Shown: positions 7,759 to 15,291, counted from the stretch's first letter. The stretch is 17,442 nucleotides of DNA from JAQVEM01 sp964616545 (GCA_964616545.1 CAZTUA010000042.1:1-17442); one strand, 5' to 3'. Translations and numbers: made by a program. Notes: generated by a model not told the origin, from the letters alone.

Positions 7759-9882
7759 TCAGGCATTCCTTACGCCATCAAGCTTAATTAGCGCTATTTC
7801 GTTGCCACCCATCATGGGCACTTCAATAGATATTTCCCTGTTGTTTCTGCTAACCTCGATAGCTACGGCACTTTCCCCGCTTACCCCGTCATTAAAATAA
7901 GCTTCCGGTGAAACCGGGTTAATTCCTGATCTTAAGGAATCTATAGTAATCATTGAACTCAGTGGGTTTTCATTTTTATTCCAGAGAGTAAGCACTGCAC
8001 CTTCACTGGATTTTATTAGCTTTGCAATAATGTCCTCATTTTTTACTTCAAGCCCCACATCATCCATAAACTTCCCATCTGCAAATATATCTTTATATTT
8101 ATCCCTAAAACCATTTATTCTTTTTATCTTATCAGAAATATCCGGATCAAATGAAATCCTCCCGCAGCTGTGTGAATGAATCTCAATATCCAGGGGGAGG
8201 CCTAAAAGGAAAGACTGGTATAGCTTTCCGGTCAGCCCCATATCAATAAATCCCCCGCTAATCCCGGTGACCCAGGGTAATGTGTAACGGAATACCTCGG
8301 GATTCGACTTATCGGTTAGGTCAACACGGGAGTGGAATATAGCTACATAGGGAGTATATATATCTGCCACCCCTTCCATTGATAACTCAAAATCAGGATT
8401 TTTCTTTTTCCCTTCTTCTAAAGCTTCTTTCAGCATTTTTAATGAACCCGGACCAAAGGAAGATTCCGGGGACCTGTGTCCATGTTTTTTGTCATGGCAG
8501 ATATCTACGACCAGCAGCTGGTCAAACAATGCACAATCCGCTCCCAGGTTATGGGACCTTGAAATTTCTTTAAGAAATTTTTTCTGCCATCCAGTTGCAC
8601 CCGGGCACATACTTGCAAAGCATGACTTTTCATAAGAAGGGTAGTGTGGAATAGCCCACCCCCATGACTCGGTAGCCGGAACACCGTCATGATTTTTAAC
8701 TGTCCATTTATATCCCTCCCTGTTATAGCCGGGATTTGACATATTATATGAACGCATATTGTAATATAGCAATATTCGCCCGCCTACTTCCTGTACCTTT
8801 CTAAACATTTTTTTCAATTCACCGGGCTTCTCAGGCGTATAGTCGGGGTAATTTCCATCATGGCCGGATTCAAACCACCCGCAAACAAAAAGCAGGTTTA
8901 TCCCATGGGATTTAGCTTCCTCAAAGATAACAGGGATCTCTTCGATATTATTAATAGTAGTTCCATCCTGATGCCTTAATATAAAATGATAAAATCCATT
9001 GGTCTCCCTTGCCCACTTTGATTTTTCTCTCTTAATAAGCCAGGTATCAAGCCAGCTTCGGTATTTATCGGCACCAGCATGCCAGTCACCTGAATGTGGG
9101 CTCAAAATATATTCCGGCGATTCCCAGGATTCTCCGTTCTTTACATACGGATATTTAACCATGGCAAGCGACATATGTTCTTCTTCAGACCATAGATGTT
9201 TCTGGACTCTTGGGACTAAAAATTTACCATCCCTGTTCAGGCATGCCATATATAACCCGTGACTCCTGCAACCCAGGTCCATCCACTGCATTGAAGACCT
9301 TCCGGGATAAGGCTTACCCAGGATAGTACTGGACGAATCACGCGTCCACTCATGAAAACCCAGAGCTTCGCCCTTCTTAGAAAAATACTCCATCGGATTT
9401 TTAATAAGGGCTCCTCCCATTCCCGGATAAGCCAGTACATCCTCATCTCTCTTATTTCCTACTGACGTAAAGCCCCTGACCCAGGGGAACCATACCTGGC
9501 TTACCTCGCCCCTATCATTATTTTTAACCTTTATACTCATTTTAAGTTCATCGCTGTCAGGATAAATGACTATTTTTATTTCTATATTTAAATTAAATAC
9601 CCCTCTTTTTGATTCAAGATTTTTGTAAGACAATATAGCTATCTTCTCATTACCTTTATTAAAAATTTTTAATTTTTTCATTCCCTGGTTGCTACTGTCA
9701 AAATGATGCCCCCTATTATTTTCTATAGCATAAACAATCCTGAACAACTGTATATCTTTTTTAAAAAGGAGCATATCTTTCCCGTTTTCCTTGTTTATTA
9801 TCGAATTTATACATCCTGTCTTCTTGTCAAACGCTACTTTAACCATTCTATTTTCTAATTTAAATTCATCTATATTTTTCAT
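7759..9882 (-). CDS. DUF6259-like protein, putative cytoplasmic glycoside hydrolase
   Basis: This 707-residue protein has no signal peptide. It resembles DUF6259 proteins, uncharacterised large enzymes with a glycoside-hydrolase-like fold: SPHSGDWHAGADKYRSWLDTW leads into a predicted TIM barrel (about 295-600) after an N-terminal beta-sandwich (about 1-280), and a beta domain closes the protein (about 625-707). Acidic residues at predicted strand ends are candidate catalytic groups: D454 in ALFDQLL and E503 in LSMEG; this is a pattern guess, not a known assignment. Aromatic- and Gly-rich loops (GWFESGHDGNYPDY, ESWGWAIPHYPSYE) are typical of sugar clefts. ATG 9882 has a good SD (AAGGGGTG). It is first of three - strand genes and divergent from the importer, so it probably acts on an imported oligosaccharide. 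Substrate unknown; it may widen use beyond linear alpha-1,4-glucan. Confidence 0.7.
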   Translation of the reverse strand: MKNIDEFKLENRMVKVAFDKKTGCINSIINKENGKDMLLFKKDIQLFRIVYAIENNRGHHFDSSNQGMKKLKIFNKGNEKIAILSYKNLESKRGVFNLNIEIKIVIYPDSDELKMSIKVKNNDRGEVSQVWFPWVRGFTSVGNKRDEDVLAYPGMGGALIKNPMEYFSKKGEALGFHEWTRDSSSTILGKPYPGRSSMQWMDLGCRSHGLYMACLNRDGKFLVPRVQKHLWSEEEHMSLAMVKYPYVKNGESWESPEYILSPHSGDWHAGADKYRSWLDTWLIKREKSKWARETNGFYHFILRHQDGTTINNIEEIPVIFEEAKSHGINLLFVCGWFESGHDGNYPDYTPEKPGELKKMFRKVQEVGGRILLYYNMRSYNMSNPGYNREGYKWTVKNHDGVPATESWGWAIPHYPSYEKSCFASMCPGATGWQKKFLKEISRSHNLGADCALFDQLLVVDICHDKKHGHRSPESSFGPGSLKMLKEALEEGKKKNPDFELSMEGVADIYTPYVAIFHSRVDLTDKSNPEVFRYTLPWVTGISGGFIDMGLTGKLYQSFLLGLPLDIEIHSHSCGRISFDPDISDKIKRINGFRDKYKDIFADGKFMDDVGLEVKNEDIIAKLIKSSEGAVLTLWNKNENPLSSMITIDSLRSGINPVSPEAYFNDGVSGESAVAIEVSRNNREISIEVPMMGGNEIALIKLDGVRNA

Positions 9883-9953
9883 TTCACCCCTTCTTTATCT
9901 TTCATTTTTATTTTTCTTTTATCTTTAAAAAAGCATCGTCAAAGAAAAAGATA

Positions 9954-9981
9954 TTGACATTTTACGTAAAGATGATAAACT
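9954..9981 (+). promoter_or_regulatory. Probable promoter of the maltodextrin importer operon
   Basis: A perfect -35 TTGACA (9954-9959) is followed after 16 nt by TAAACT (9976-9981), a -10 with 4 of 6 matches. The predicted start, about 9988, lies just before the operator at 9993-10006, so a bound repressor would block initiation or clearance. Confidence 0.65.
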
Positions 9982-9992
9982 TTCTTAATATG

Positions 9993-10006
9993 TGGAAGCG
10001 TTTCCA
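9993..10006 (+). promoter_or_regulatory. Second copy of the LacI/CcpA-type operator, before the importer operon
   Basis: TGGAAGCGTTTCCA is identical to 76-89 in the regulator promoter. With flanks it fits the cre consensus at 15 of 16 positions (G instead of A/T at the first). It sits immediately downstream of the predicted start of the importer operon, about 110 bp upstream of the divergent hydrolase start codon. Confidence 0.8.
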
Positions 10007-10118
10007 ATTAAGTACACCAAAAAAATAATTTATTTTTTATTTATAATTTTTATCATAGAAAGGAGGAAAAAGCAATAATAATCCAAACGTTACTTTTTAC
10101 CACTAAGGAGGAAAGACA

Positions 10119-11495
10119 ATGAAAAAAGTACTATTGTTAGTACTGGTGCTTACACTGGCTATATCTCTTGTAGCTACATTTTCTTTGATTGGCTGCAAGA
10201 CAGCCGATGAAGACGGCGGGGTAGCAGCAGACGCTGATGCAGACGGTGATGCAGATGCTGATGCTGATGCTGATGCTGATGCAGACGGTGACGGCGCTGC
10301 AGAAGAAATCACAGTTGAAAACCCCGTTACAATTTCTTTATGGGAACAGATGGATCCTGCTGCACAGGACGCTTTTGATGAAGTCCTGGCAGATTTTGAA
10401 GAGGCTTATCCACTTATCACTATTGAGAGAACACATTACGACACCGAAGATTTAAGGACAAATTTCTTAAATTCTGCAGTAGCAGGCGGGGGCCCGGATA
10501 TCGTTTATGGACCAAGCGATAATGTTGGTATACTTCAGGCGGCCGATACTATAATACCTGTAACAGAAGTTGTTTCTGACGAATTTATGGCAAAAATGGA
10601 TGATGCTTCCCTGGCAGATGGAGAGCTATTCGGCGAAAACTGGTCAATTCCGGATATTAACGGTAACCAGATAGCATTACTGTACAACAAGGACTTTGTT
10701 GATGAAGCACCTGCTACATGGGAAGAACTTGTAGAAGCTGCAACAGACCTTCAGAACCCTGATGAAGGGTTATATGGCTTCCTGTATAACGAAAAAGAGC
10801 CGTTCTGGTTCGTTGGCTTCTATAATGCATATGGCGGAGATGTTATGGATGATAATTATGACCCTACACTTGACAACGATGCAATGGTCAAGGCCCTTGA
10901 ATTCGCTCTTGATATAAGAGAAGTCGACGGGCTCGGTGTTGAAGGAATGGATTATGATGTTGCAGATGCAGCCTTTAAAGAAGGAAATGCAGTATTTATC
11001 CTTAACGGTGCATGGTCATGGAGCAGTTACCAGGATGCAGGAATAGACCTTGGAATAGCACCGGGACCGGTTATTCCTGGTGGAGACAATATGACATTCT
11101 ATTGTTCAACCAAGGGCTACAGCATCTCCAAAGAAGTAGACCTGTCAGATACGGATAGATTAAATGCATTAAAGATATTCTTTGACTTCTATGTAGGAAC
11201 ACCTGAAAATAATGCAAAATTCGCTCTGGCCAATTCTCAGGCACCAACAAATCTGGAAGCAAGGGAACTGGACGAAATTGCAAGCGATACATTGCAGCAG
11301 GCAGCAATTCCAACTATAGAATGCACCATACCAATGCCAATTGTTGCTGAAATGAGAGGTATATGGGATGCTATAAGGCCTGAGCTTGAAGCAGTTCTTT
11401 ATGAAGGTAAAGATGCTGCAGAAGCAGCAGCTGGAATGCAGGAAAGAGCTGAGGAAGCCATCGCCTCAATTAGATCAGGGGAAACAGCAGAATAA
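10119..11495 (+). CDS. Sugar ABC transporter substrate-binding lipoprotein (MalE-like)
   Basis: This is the extracytoplasmic binding protein of a carbohydrate importer, probably for maltodextrins. The 458-residue precursor has a hydrophobic signal with lipobox LIGC (lipidated C26), then an Asp-Ala low-complexity linker (residues 36-60). The family 1 solute-binding domain covers about 65-450: ITVENPVTISLWEQMDP opens the first lobe, and VFILNGAWSWSSYQDAGIDLG matches the NGxW segment that in MalE lies at the ligand cleft. Many aromatic residues (WSIPDINGN, FWFVGFYNAYGGD) are typical of oligosaccharide sites. A strong SD (TAAGGAGG) lies 7 nt before the ATG. It is first in the importer operon, and a long hairpin separates it from the permease genes, consistent with a binding protein made in excess. 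Ligand identity rests on the neighbours. Confidence 0.9.
   Translation: MKKVLLLVLVLTLAISLVATFSLIGCKTADEDGGVAADADADGDADADADADADADGDGAAEEITVENPVTISLWEQMDPAAQDAFDEVLADFEEAYPLITIERTHYDTEDLRTNFLNSAVAGGGPDIVYGPSDNVGILQAADTIIPVTEVVSDEFMAKMDDASLADGELFGENWSIPDINGNQIALLYNKDFVDEAPATWEELVEAATDLQNPDEGLYGFLYNEKEPFWFVGFYNAYGGDVMDDNYDPTLDNDAMVKALEFALDIREVDGLGVEGMDYDVADAAFKEGNAVFILNGAWSWSSYQDAGIDLGIAPGPVIPGGDNMTFYCSTKGYSISKEVDLSDTDRLNALKIFFDFYVGTPENNAKFALANSQAPTNLEARELDEIASDTLQQAAIPTIECTIPMPIVAEMRGIWDAIRPELEAVLYEGKDAAEAAAGMQERAEEAIASIRSGETAE
10230..10292 (+). repeat. Asp-Ala low-complexity coding repeat (hexanucleotide) in the binding-protein linker
   Basis: About 21 codons alternate Asp with Ala, with Gly at three places. 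At DNA level the core is a run of GATGCT/GATGCA hexamers (about 10240-10280) flanked by GACGGT units. It encodes the flexible acidic tether between the lipidated Cys and the folded domain. Near-perfect hexamers suggest growth by replication slippage, which keeps the reading frame. Confidence 0.85.
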
Positions 11496-11556
11496 TAAAT
11501 TATGTTAATTAAGATTTAGCCAAGTTTATTAAGCTCAAAGGATGGTGTTAGTCCAA

Positions 11557-11594
11557 AATTTTAGAGAGATATAATTTTATATCTCTCTAAAATT
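11557..11594 (+). terminator. Long perfect hairpin between the binding-protein and permease genes
   Basis: AATTTTAGAGAGATATA (11557-11573) and its exact reverse complement (11578-11594) are separated by ATTT, giving a 17-bp perfect stem with a 4-nt loop. No U-run follows directly (AATTATACAATTAG, then a T-rich stretch from about 11604), and the stem is AT-rich. It is therefore better read as an mRNA 3'-end stabiliser or partial terminator than a strong intrinsic terminator. Its site in the 176-bp gap fits unequal expression of the binding protein and permeases. Confidence 0.65.
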
Positions 11595-11671
11595 ATACAA
11601 TTAGTTTTTATCCTTTTTATAATTTTCTAAAAGTTGTAAGCTTTAAAATATAGGAAGGCAACAATAATAAA

Positions 11672-12655
11672 TTGAATTTCAAAATAAGAAATAAGTCAAA
11701 TTACAGCCTGGAAGATAGAGAAAGATTTGGTTACTATAAAACATTAAGACGTACCCCATACATTTATCTGGCTCCCGCATTCATTTTAATTACGATAATA
11801 TCTTTTTTCCCATTGGGATACGGGTTATGGTTATCATTTACGGATATGAGCATAGGGACCTTCAAGAATCCTGGATTTATAGGGATTGATAATTATATAA
11901 ACTTATTTAAAGATTTTTCATTTTACTCAACACTGTGGAGAACTATTATTTGGACAGTAATAAACGTTGTTTTCCATGTGTCAATTGGAGTTTCACTTGC
12001 AGTATTACTAAACAGGAAATTGCCCGGAAGGGCACTTTTCAGAGTATTTTTAATCATTCCATGGGCAATGCCCCAATATATTGCTGCACTGACATGGCGC
12101 GGAATGTTAAATTTAGATTTTGGCGTAGTCAATATAATACTGAATAAGACAGGTATAGGGAGAGAATTACTTTTTGCCGGTATTATTAATAAATTCCCAA
12201 TTCCATGGTTAACAAATTCTTCATGGTTTTTCAAGGGTGCAATTCTAACCAATATCTGGCTGGGTGTTCCATTCATGATGATGATTGCACTGGGAGGACT
12301 CCAGTCAATACCAAGCACTTTCTATGAAGCTGCAGATATTGATGGTGCTACAGGATGGCAAAAATTCACAAAGATTACGGTCCCTATGTTAAGACCTGTC
12401 ATGACTCCCGGTATTGTTCTGGGGACAGTCTGGACCTTCAATATGGTTAACGTCATTTTAATACTGGGAGGCCCAACAGGTGGCGGATGGGGTTATGAAG
12501 AAGCGCAAATACTGGTAACAAAAGTATATCGTCAGGCCTTTAGCTTTTACAGATACGGATATGCGGCTGCATATTCGACAGTTATTTTTTTAATACTGCT
12601 GGCATTCAGCATTTTATTTATCAGGTATACACGCGGGACGGAGGAAGTACGCTAG
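11672..12655 (+). CDS. Sugar ABC transporter permease (MalF-like)
   Basis: This is one of the two membrane subunits of the importer, 327 residues with about six membrane segments (near 30-55, 88-110, 122-145, 185-212, 248-275, 293-318). The cytoplasmic EAA loop that contacts the ATPase is clear: EAADIDGATGWQKF (E219 onward) ending VPMLRP. It lacks the large extracytoplasmic P2 insert of enterobacterial MalF. The start is a TTG at 11672; AGGAAGG at 11652-11658 is the nearest SD, 13 nt away, longer than usual, so translation may be weak or the start may be misplaced. There is no good ATG upstream of the first membrane segment. Its TAG directly abuts the ATG of the next permease gene, indicating cotranscription and coupled translation. 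Confidence 0.88.
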   Translation: MNFKIRNKSNYSLEDRERFGYYKTLRRTPYIYLAPAFILITIISFFPLGYGLWLSFTDMSIGTFKNPGFIGIDNYINLFKDFSFYSTLWRTIIWTVINVVFHVSIGVSLAVLLNRKLPGRALFRVFLIIPWAMPQYIAALTWRGMLNLDFGVVNIILNKTGIGRELLFAGIINKFPIPWLTNSSWFFKGAILTNIWLGVPFMMMIALGGLQSIPSTFYEAADIDGATGWQKFTKITVPMLRPVMTPGIVLGTVWTFNMVNVILILGGPTGGGWGYEEAQILVTKVYRQAFSFYRYGYAAAYSTVIFLILLAFSILFIRYTRGTEEVR

Positions 12656-14425
12656 ATGTTTGGAATGTTTAAAAGCAAGAGATACTGGATTTCAGTTATA
12701 TTATTTGGGATTATCATAGGTTTAATAGTGGGAATGGTCATACGTCCGGACCTGGAATATGTAAACAAACCGGTCCCTGTAATTTATTATTTTAAAGGTG
12801 GTATTGATACCACAAAAACAATTGACTATATATTAGAAATACAGGACCAACTTGAGCGTAAAAATAAAGAACTTGCGAGTGTATTGGGGTCTTATGATGA
12901 ATTCGGATTTGAAAACCTGGAGGATTTACTGAGTGAAAAAGAACTCCAGAAAGAGAAGTATGACATTGGTGAAATAGAGCTTAATAAAAGTGAGCTTATT
13001 TATCTTGAATCGGATATATCTAACCTAAAAACAATTCAGAGTTATATAGACGAATATGGTGAGAACGATATTAGAACAAAAATAGAGGAAGATTACTTTA
13101 ACATAAACCAGCTTGAAAAATATTCTTTCAACGAAATACATAGTTACGTAGCTAATAATGTTGATGTCGGTAACTTAAGAAACCAATTAGAAAAAAAAGA
13201 AGAAGAGCTTGAGGCAATTCTTGCCAACGAGGAATTTGATGAAGATAATGCCGAAGCTTTAAACGAGGAAATTGAATCAATTAATAAGGAGATTATTAAA
13301 AAAGAAGGGAAAGAGTCAGGTATCGCAGCATACTCACTTTTACTGAAGCGGGAAGAAAAAATTGATTCCATACTGGAAGAAATTGGAGACAGATTTTCTC
13401 CAGAATACACATCAATTAATGATTTTATATTTAAGGCAGCCGGCGTTTCAAGAAGCTATTTTATTATTTATATAGGCGGCAGCATTATCTTTCTGATACT
13501 TCTTAGTATATTTTTTAAATGGATCTCTAGAATATCAGTAACAGGGTTTATAAGCCTGCACTGGTTAAAAAGATGGAAAAATAAGAATTTCGAAAGATAT
13601 GACTCACCGCTTGTAATAATTACTATCTATGCGATTATTTTAATAGCATGCGCAATAACCTTCTATCCCCTTCTAAGCGTATTCTCTGTATCACTGAGGC
13701 CTGCAAATAATTTATTTTCTACAACTCTGGAAATTATTCCAAAGGACTGGACATTTGAAAACTATAGATATGCAATAGTCGATACCAGATTACCTATCTG
13801 GCTGAAAAACAGCTTAATAGTATCTATCTCCGTTGCAATAATTGGAGTAGTCTTTTCAGCATCTGCAGGTTATGCATTCTCAAGGTTCAGGTTTTATGTG
13901 CGCAGACCCGGTATGATTGTACTGCTGGTTACACAAATGTTCCCGGCACCTATGCTCCTGCTACCGACCTATGTAATACTAAGCAAGCTTGGCCTTAAAG
14001 ACCAGCTTATCGGCCTGGCAATTCCATATGCCGCACTCGTAGTTCCATTCAGCGTATGGCTACTTAAGGGATACTTCGATACAATACCGAAAGATATTGA
14101 GGAGAGTGCTTATATGGATGGATGCTCGCCTCTAACTGCGTTTATAAGGATAATATTGCCTCTTTCCAAACCAGCAATTGCCATAGCAACCCTTTACGCC
14201 TGGATGACCGCATGGACAGAATATGTTATCGCAAGAGTTATCGTATCTCAGGCAGACATGCAAACACTGCCAATAGGGCTGGTTAACCTGCAGGGCGAAT
14301 TCAATACATTATGGGGCGTATATTCAGCAGCAGCACTTATGACCAGCATCCCTGTTATTATTCTATTTATTGCCCTCTCGAGATACCTTGTAGGCGGTCT
14401 TGTACTGGGCTCGGTCAAGGAATAA
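12656..14425 (+). CDS. Sugar ABC transporter permease (MalG-like) with a large N-terminal membrane/coiled-coil-like extension
   Basis: This is the second importer membrane subunit. Typical MalG proteins have ~280 residues; this one has 589. The MalG-like part starts near residue 317 (first membrane segment about 319-348) and carries the EAA loop EESAYMDGCSPLTAF (E482 onward) ending LPLSKP, plus the usual C-terminus LVGGLVLGSVKE. The extra part has a membrane segment at 11-29, about 240 charged residues (30-267) rich in Glu, Lys, Leu and Ile with long helical stretches (QDQLERKNKELASVL, RNQLEKKEEELEAIL), a second membrane segment at about 268-290 and a short cytoplasmic link. The frame is open throughout, so this is a real fusion and not read-through of two genes. 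Predicted topology puts the extra domain outside, next to the binding protein. GGAGG at 12640-12644 serves as SD. Confidence 0.9.
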   Translation: MFGMFKSKRYWISVILFGIIIGLIVGMVIRPDLEYVNKPVPVIYYFKGGIDTTKTIDYILEIQDQLERKNKELASVLGSYDEFGFENLEDLLSEKELQKEKYDIGEIELNKSELIYLESDISNLKTIQSYIDEYGENDIRTKIEEDYFNINQLEKYSFNEIHSYVANNVDVGNLRNQLEKKEEELEAILANEEFDEDNAEALNEEIESINKEIIKKEGKESGIAAYSLLLKREEKIDSILEEIGDRFSPEYTSINDFIFKAAGVSRSYFIIYIGGSIIFLILLSIFFKWISRISVTGFISLHWLKRWKNKNFERYDSPLVIITIYAIILIACAITFYPLLSVFSVSLRPANNLFSTTLEIIPKDWTFENYRYAIVDTRLPIWLKNSLIVSISVAIIGVVFSASAGYAFSRFRFYVRRPGMIVLLVTQMFPAPMLLLPTYVILSKLGLKDQLIGLAIPYAALVVPFSVWLLKGYFDTIPKDIEESAYMDGCSPLTAFIRIILPLSKPAIAIATLYAWMTAWTEYVIARVIVSQADMQTLPIGLVNLQGEFNTLWGVYSAAALMTSIPVIILFIALSRYLVGGLVLGSVKE

Positions 14426-14628
14426 AAATTTATCTGCAGATAATAACATGCCCATTTTTCTTTTAGGGCCTGTACCTGCCCGGAACACATTCAGCTATAG
14501 TATTTTGTAAATAAAATAAAGCAAAATAAAGCATCAGGTGTATTCTATACCAGTCTCAGCGCTCTATTCCTGCTAATAATCTTTACCAGCATTTTAAGAA
14601 CCCATCATAAGTTGAATAAACAAATAGA
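14426..14628. other. Intergenic segment between convergent permease and VapC-like genes
   Basis: This 203-bp stretch separates the transport island from the toxin-antitoxin region. It contains the palindrome TTATCTGCAGATAA (14430-14443) and a tandem AAAATAAAGC pair (14513-14532). Neither has the GC-rich stem plus U-run of an intrinsic terminator, so I see no convincing terminator for either convergent gene. Confidence 0.4.
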
Positions 14629-15024
14629 CTAATAATAAAGAATTCCCGGCGGCAGTATTTTCTTAAGCTTCCTGTCCAGTGTCCATAATGTAATTTTATT
14701 TTTAATCGCAAGAACAACCAGAGCACTATCAATAAGACCGACACCCTTTTCAGTAAGCTTATTTCTGCTGGAATAGACGCCTGCATTTATCCATACATTA
14801 TATTCATCAACCTTTGGTAAATACTTCCAGTATCCTAGAATAATTTCTTCTTCTCTCTTTGTTTTTACTCCCTGAAGCAGTTCACCAAAAATGCACCCCA
14901 CAGCTATTATATAATTCTTCTCCATGAGCTTTTCCATTAAAGGGGAAATACTTTGTTTCCCTTTTAAAAACTTGATCCAGACACTGGTGTCTGCTATTAT
15001 CCTCCCATCCTGTACATTCTTCAT
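14629..15024 (-). CDS. vapC: VapC-type PIN-domain ribonuclease toxin
   Basis: This 131-residue PIN-domain protein has all four acidic metal-binding residues expected of an active nuclease: D12 (IIADTSVW), E48 (GELLQG), D99 (GLIDSALV) and D117 (TLDRKL). VapC toxins cleave tRNA or rRNA and are held inactive by VapB. Length is typical. Its ATG overlaps the stop of the antitoxin gene by 4 nt (ATGA), the normal coupled arrangement, with AGGA just upstream. It lies downstream of its antitoxin on the - strand and converges on the permease gene. The RNA target cannot be predicted. Confidence 0.9.
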   Translation of the reverse strand: MKNVQDGRIIADTSVWIKFLKGKQSISPLMEKLMEKNYIIAVGCIFGELLQGVKTKREEEIILGYWKYLPKVDEYNVWINAGVYSSRNKLTEKGVGLIDSALVVLAIKNKITLWTLDRKLKKILPPGILYY

Positions 15025-15233
15025 TTCCTGTTAATATCCCTTGTTTTTTCTGCAGAAAAATCCTTATTAAACTCCAGGGGAGCTTCCCTGACCATAGTGT
15101 TAAGTTCTTTTATTCTTTTTGCTGCCAGCCATTCTTTCAGAGCAATAGTCAATGATTCAGTAAGATTTTTACCTTTTGCATATTTTCTTACTTCTGAAAC
15201 CAGCTCATCCGATATTATTGCAGTTACTTTCAT
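15021..15233 (-). CDS. vapB: VapB-type antitoxin
   Basis: This is a 70-residue partner of the PIN toxin. The N-terminus MKVTAIISDELVSEVRKYA has the short beta-strand then helix of ribbon-helix-helix-type DNA-binding antitoxins, followed by NLTESLTIALKEWLAAKRI and a charged C-terminal tail that would wrap the toxin. I chose ATG 15233. A TTG at 15269 would add 12 residues, but it lies in the probable -35 element. No SD precedes ATG 15233; the predicted transcription start is at or next to it, so the mRNA may be leaderless. The stop overlaps the toxin start by 4 nt. Confidence 0.8.
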   Translation of the reverse strand: MKVTAIISDELVSEVRKYAKGKNLTESLTIALKEWLAAKRIKELNTMVREAPLEFNKDFSAEKTRDINRK

Positions 15234-15269
15234 ACGATTTATTATACGATAGCATATCTTATAATTCAA
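15232..15269 (-). promoter_or_regulatory. Promoter and direct-repeat operator candidate of the vapBC-like pair
   Basis: On the - strand TTGAAT (15269-15264) and a perfect TATAAT (15246-15241) are 17 nt apart. The predicted start, about 15234, coincides with the ATG at 15233. A 7-bp direct repeat ATCGTAT (15250-15244 and 15238-15232) straddles the -10 and start codon at a 12-bp period. It is a candidate autoregulatory site for the VapB-VapC complex. Confidence 0.6.
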
Positions 15270-15291
15270 TATTATTTTATACCCGACACTA

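Larger units (their letters stand above)
9883..10118. promoter_or_regulatory. Divergent intergenic control region between the hydrolase group and the importer
   Basis: This 236-bp AT-rich region serves both directions. Rightward it holds a promoter (9954-9981), the operator (9993-10006), an AT-rich leader and two SD-like sequences: AAAGGAGG near 10059-10066 and TAAGGAGG at 10104-10111. Only the second has a start codon at proper distance (ATG 10119). Leftward, a TTGACG on the - strand at 9942-9937 could be a -35, but no convincing -10 follows, so the leftward promoter is unresolved. The single operator may affect both directions. Confidence 0.6.

Noticed and set aside
10075..10122. Possible leader peptide after the orphan SD, running in frame to a TGA overlapping ATG 10119
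   Set aside because: It would have to start at ATA; there is no accepted start codon, so only the orphan SD is reported.
10103..10312. Antisense open frame with a Ser-Ala repeat opposite the binding-protein linker
   Set aside because: It is the complementary reading of the GATGCT/GATGCA coding repeat inside a well-supported gene.
13144..13410. Ser-rich antisense frame opposite the coiled-coil-like part of the MalG extension
   Set aside because: It arises from GAA/GAG-rich coding on the + strand; no ribosome site or family resemblance.
14430..14443. Palindrome TTATCTGCAGATAA as terminator of the importer operon
   Set aside because: Only a 5-bp AT-rich stem remains after allowing a loop, and no U-run follows.
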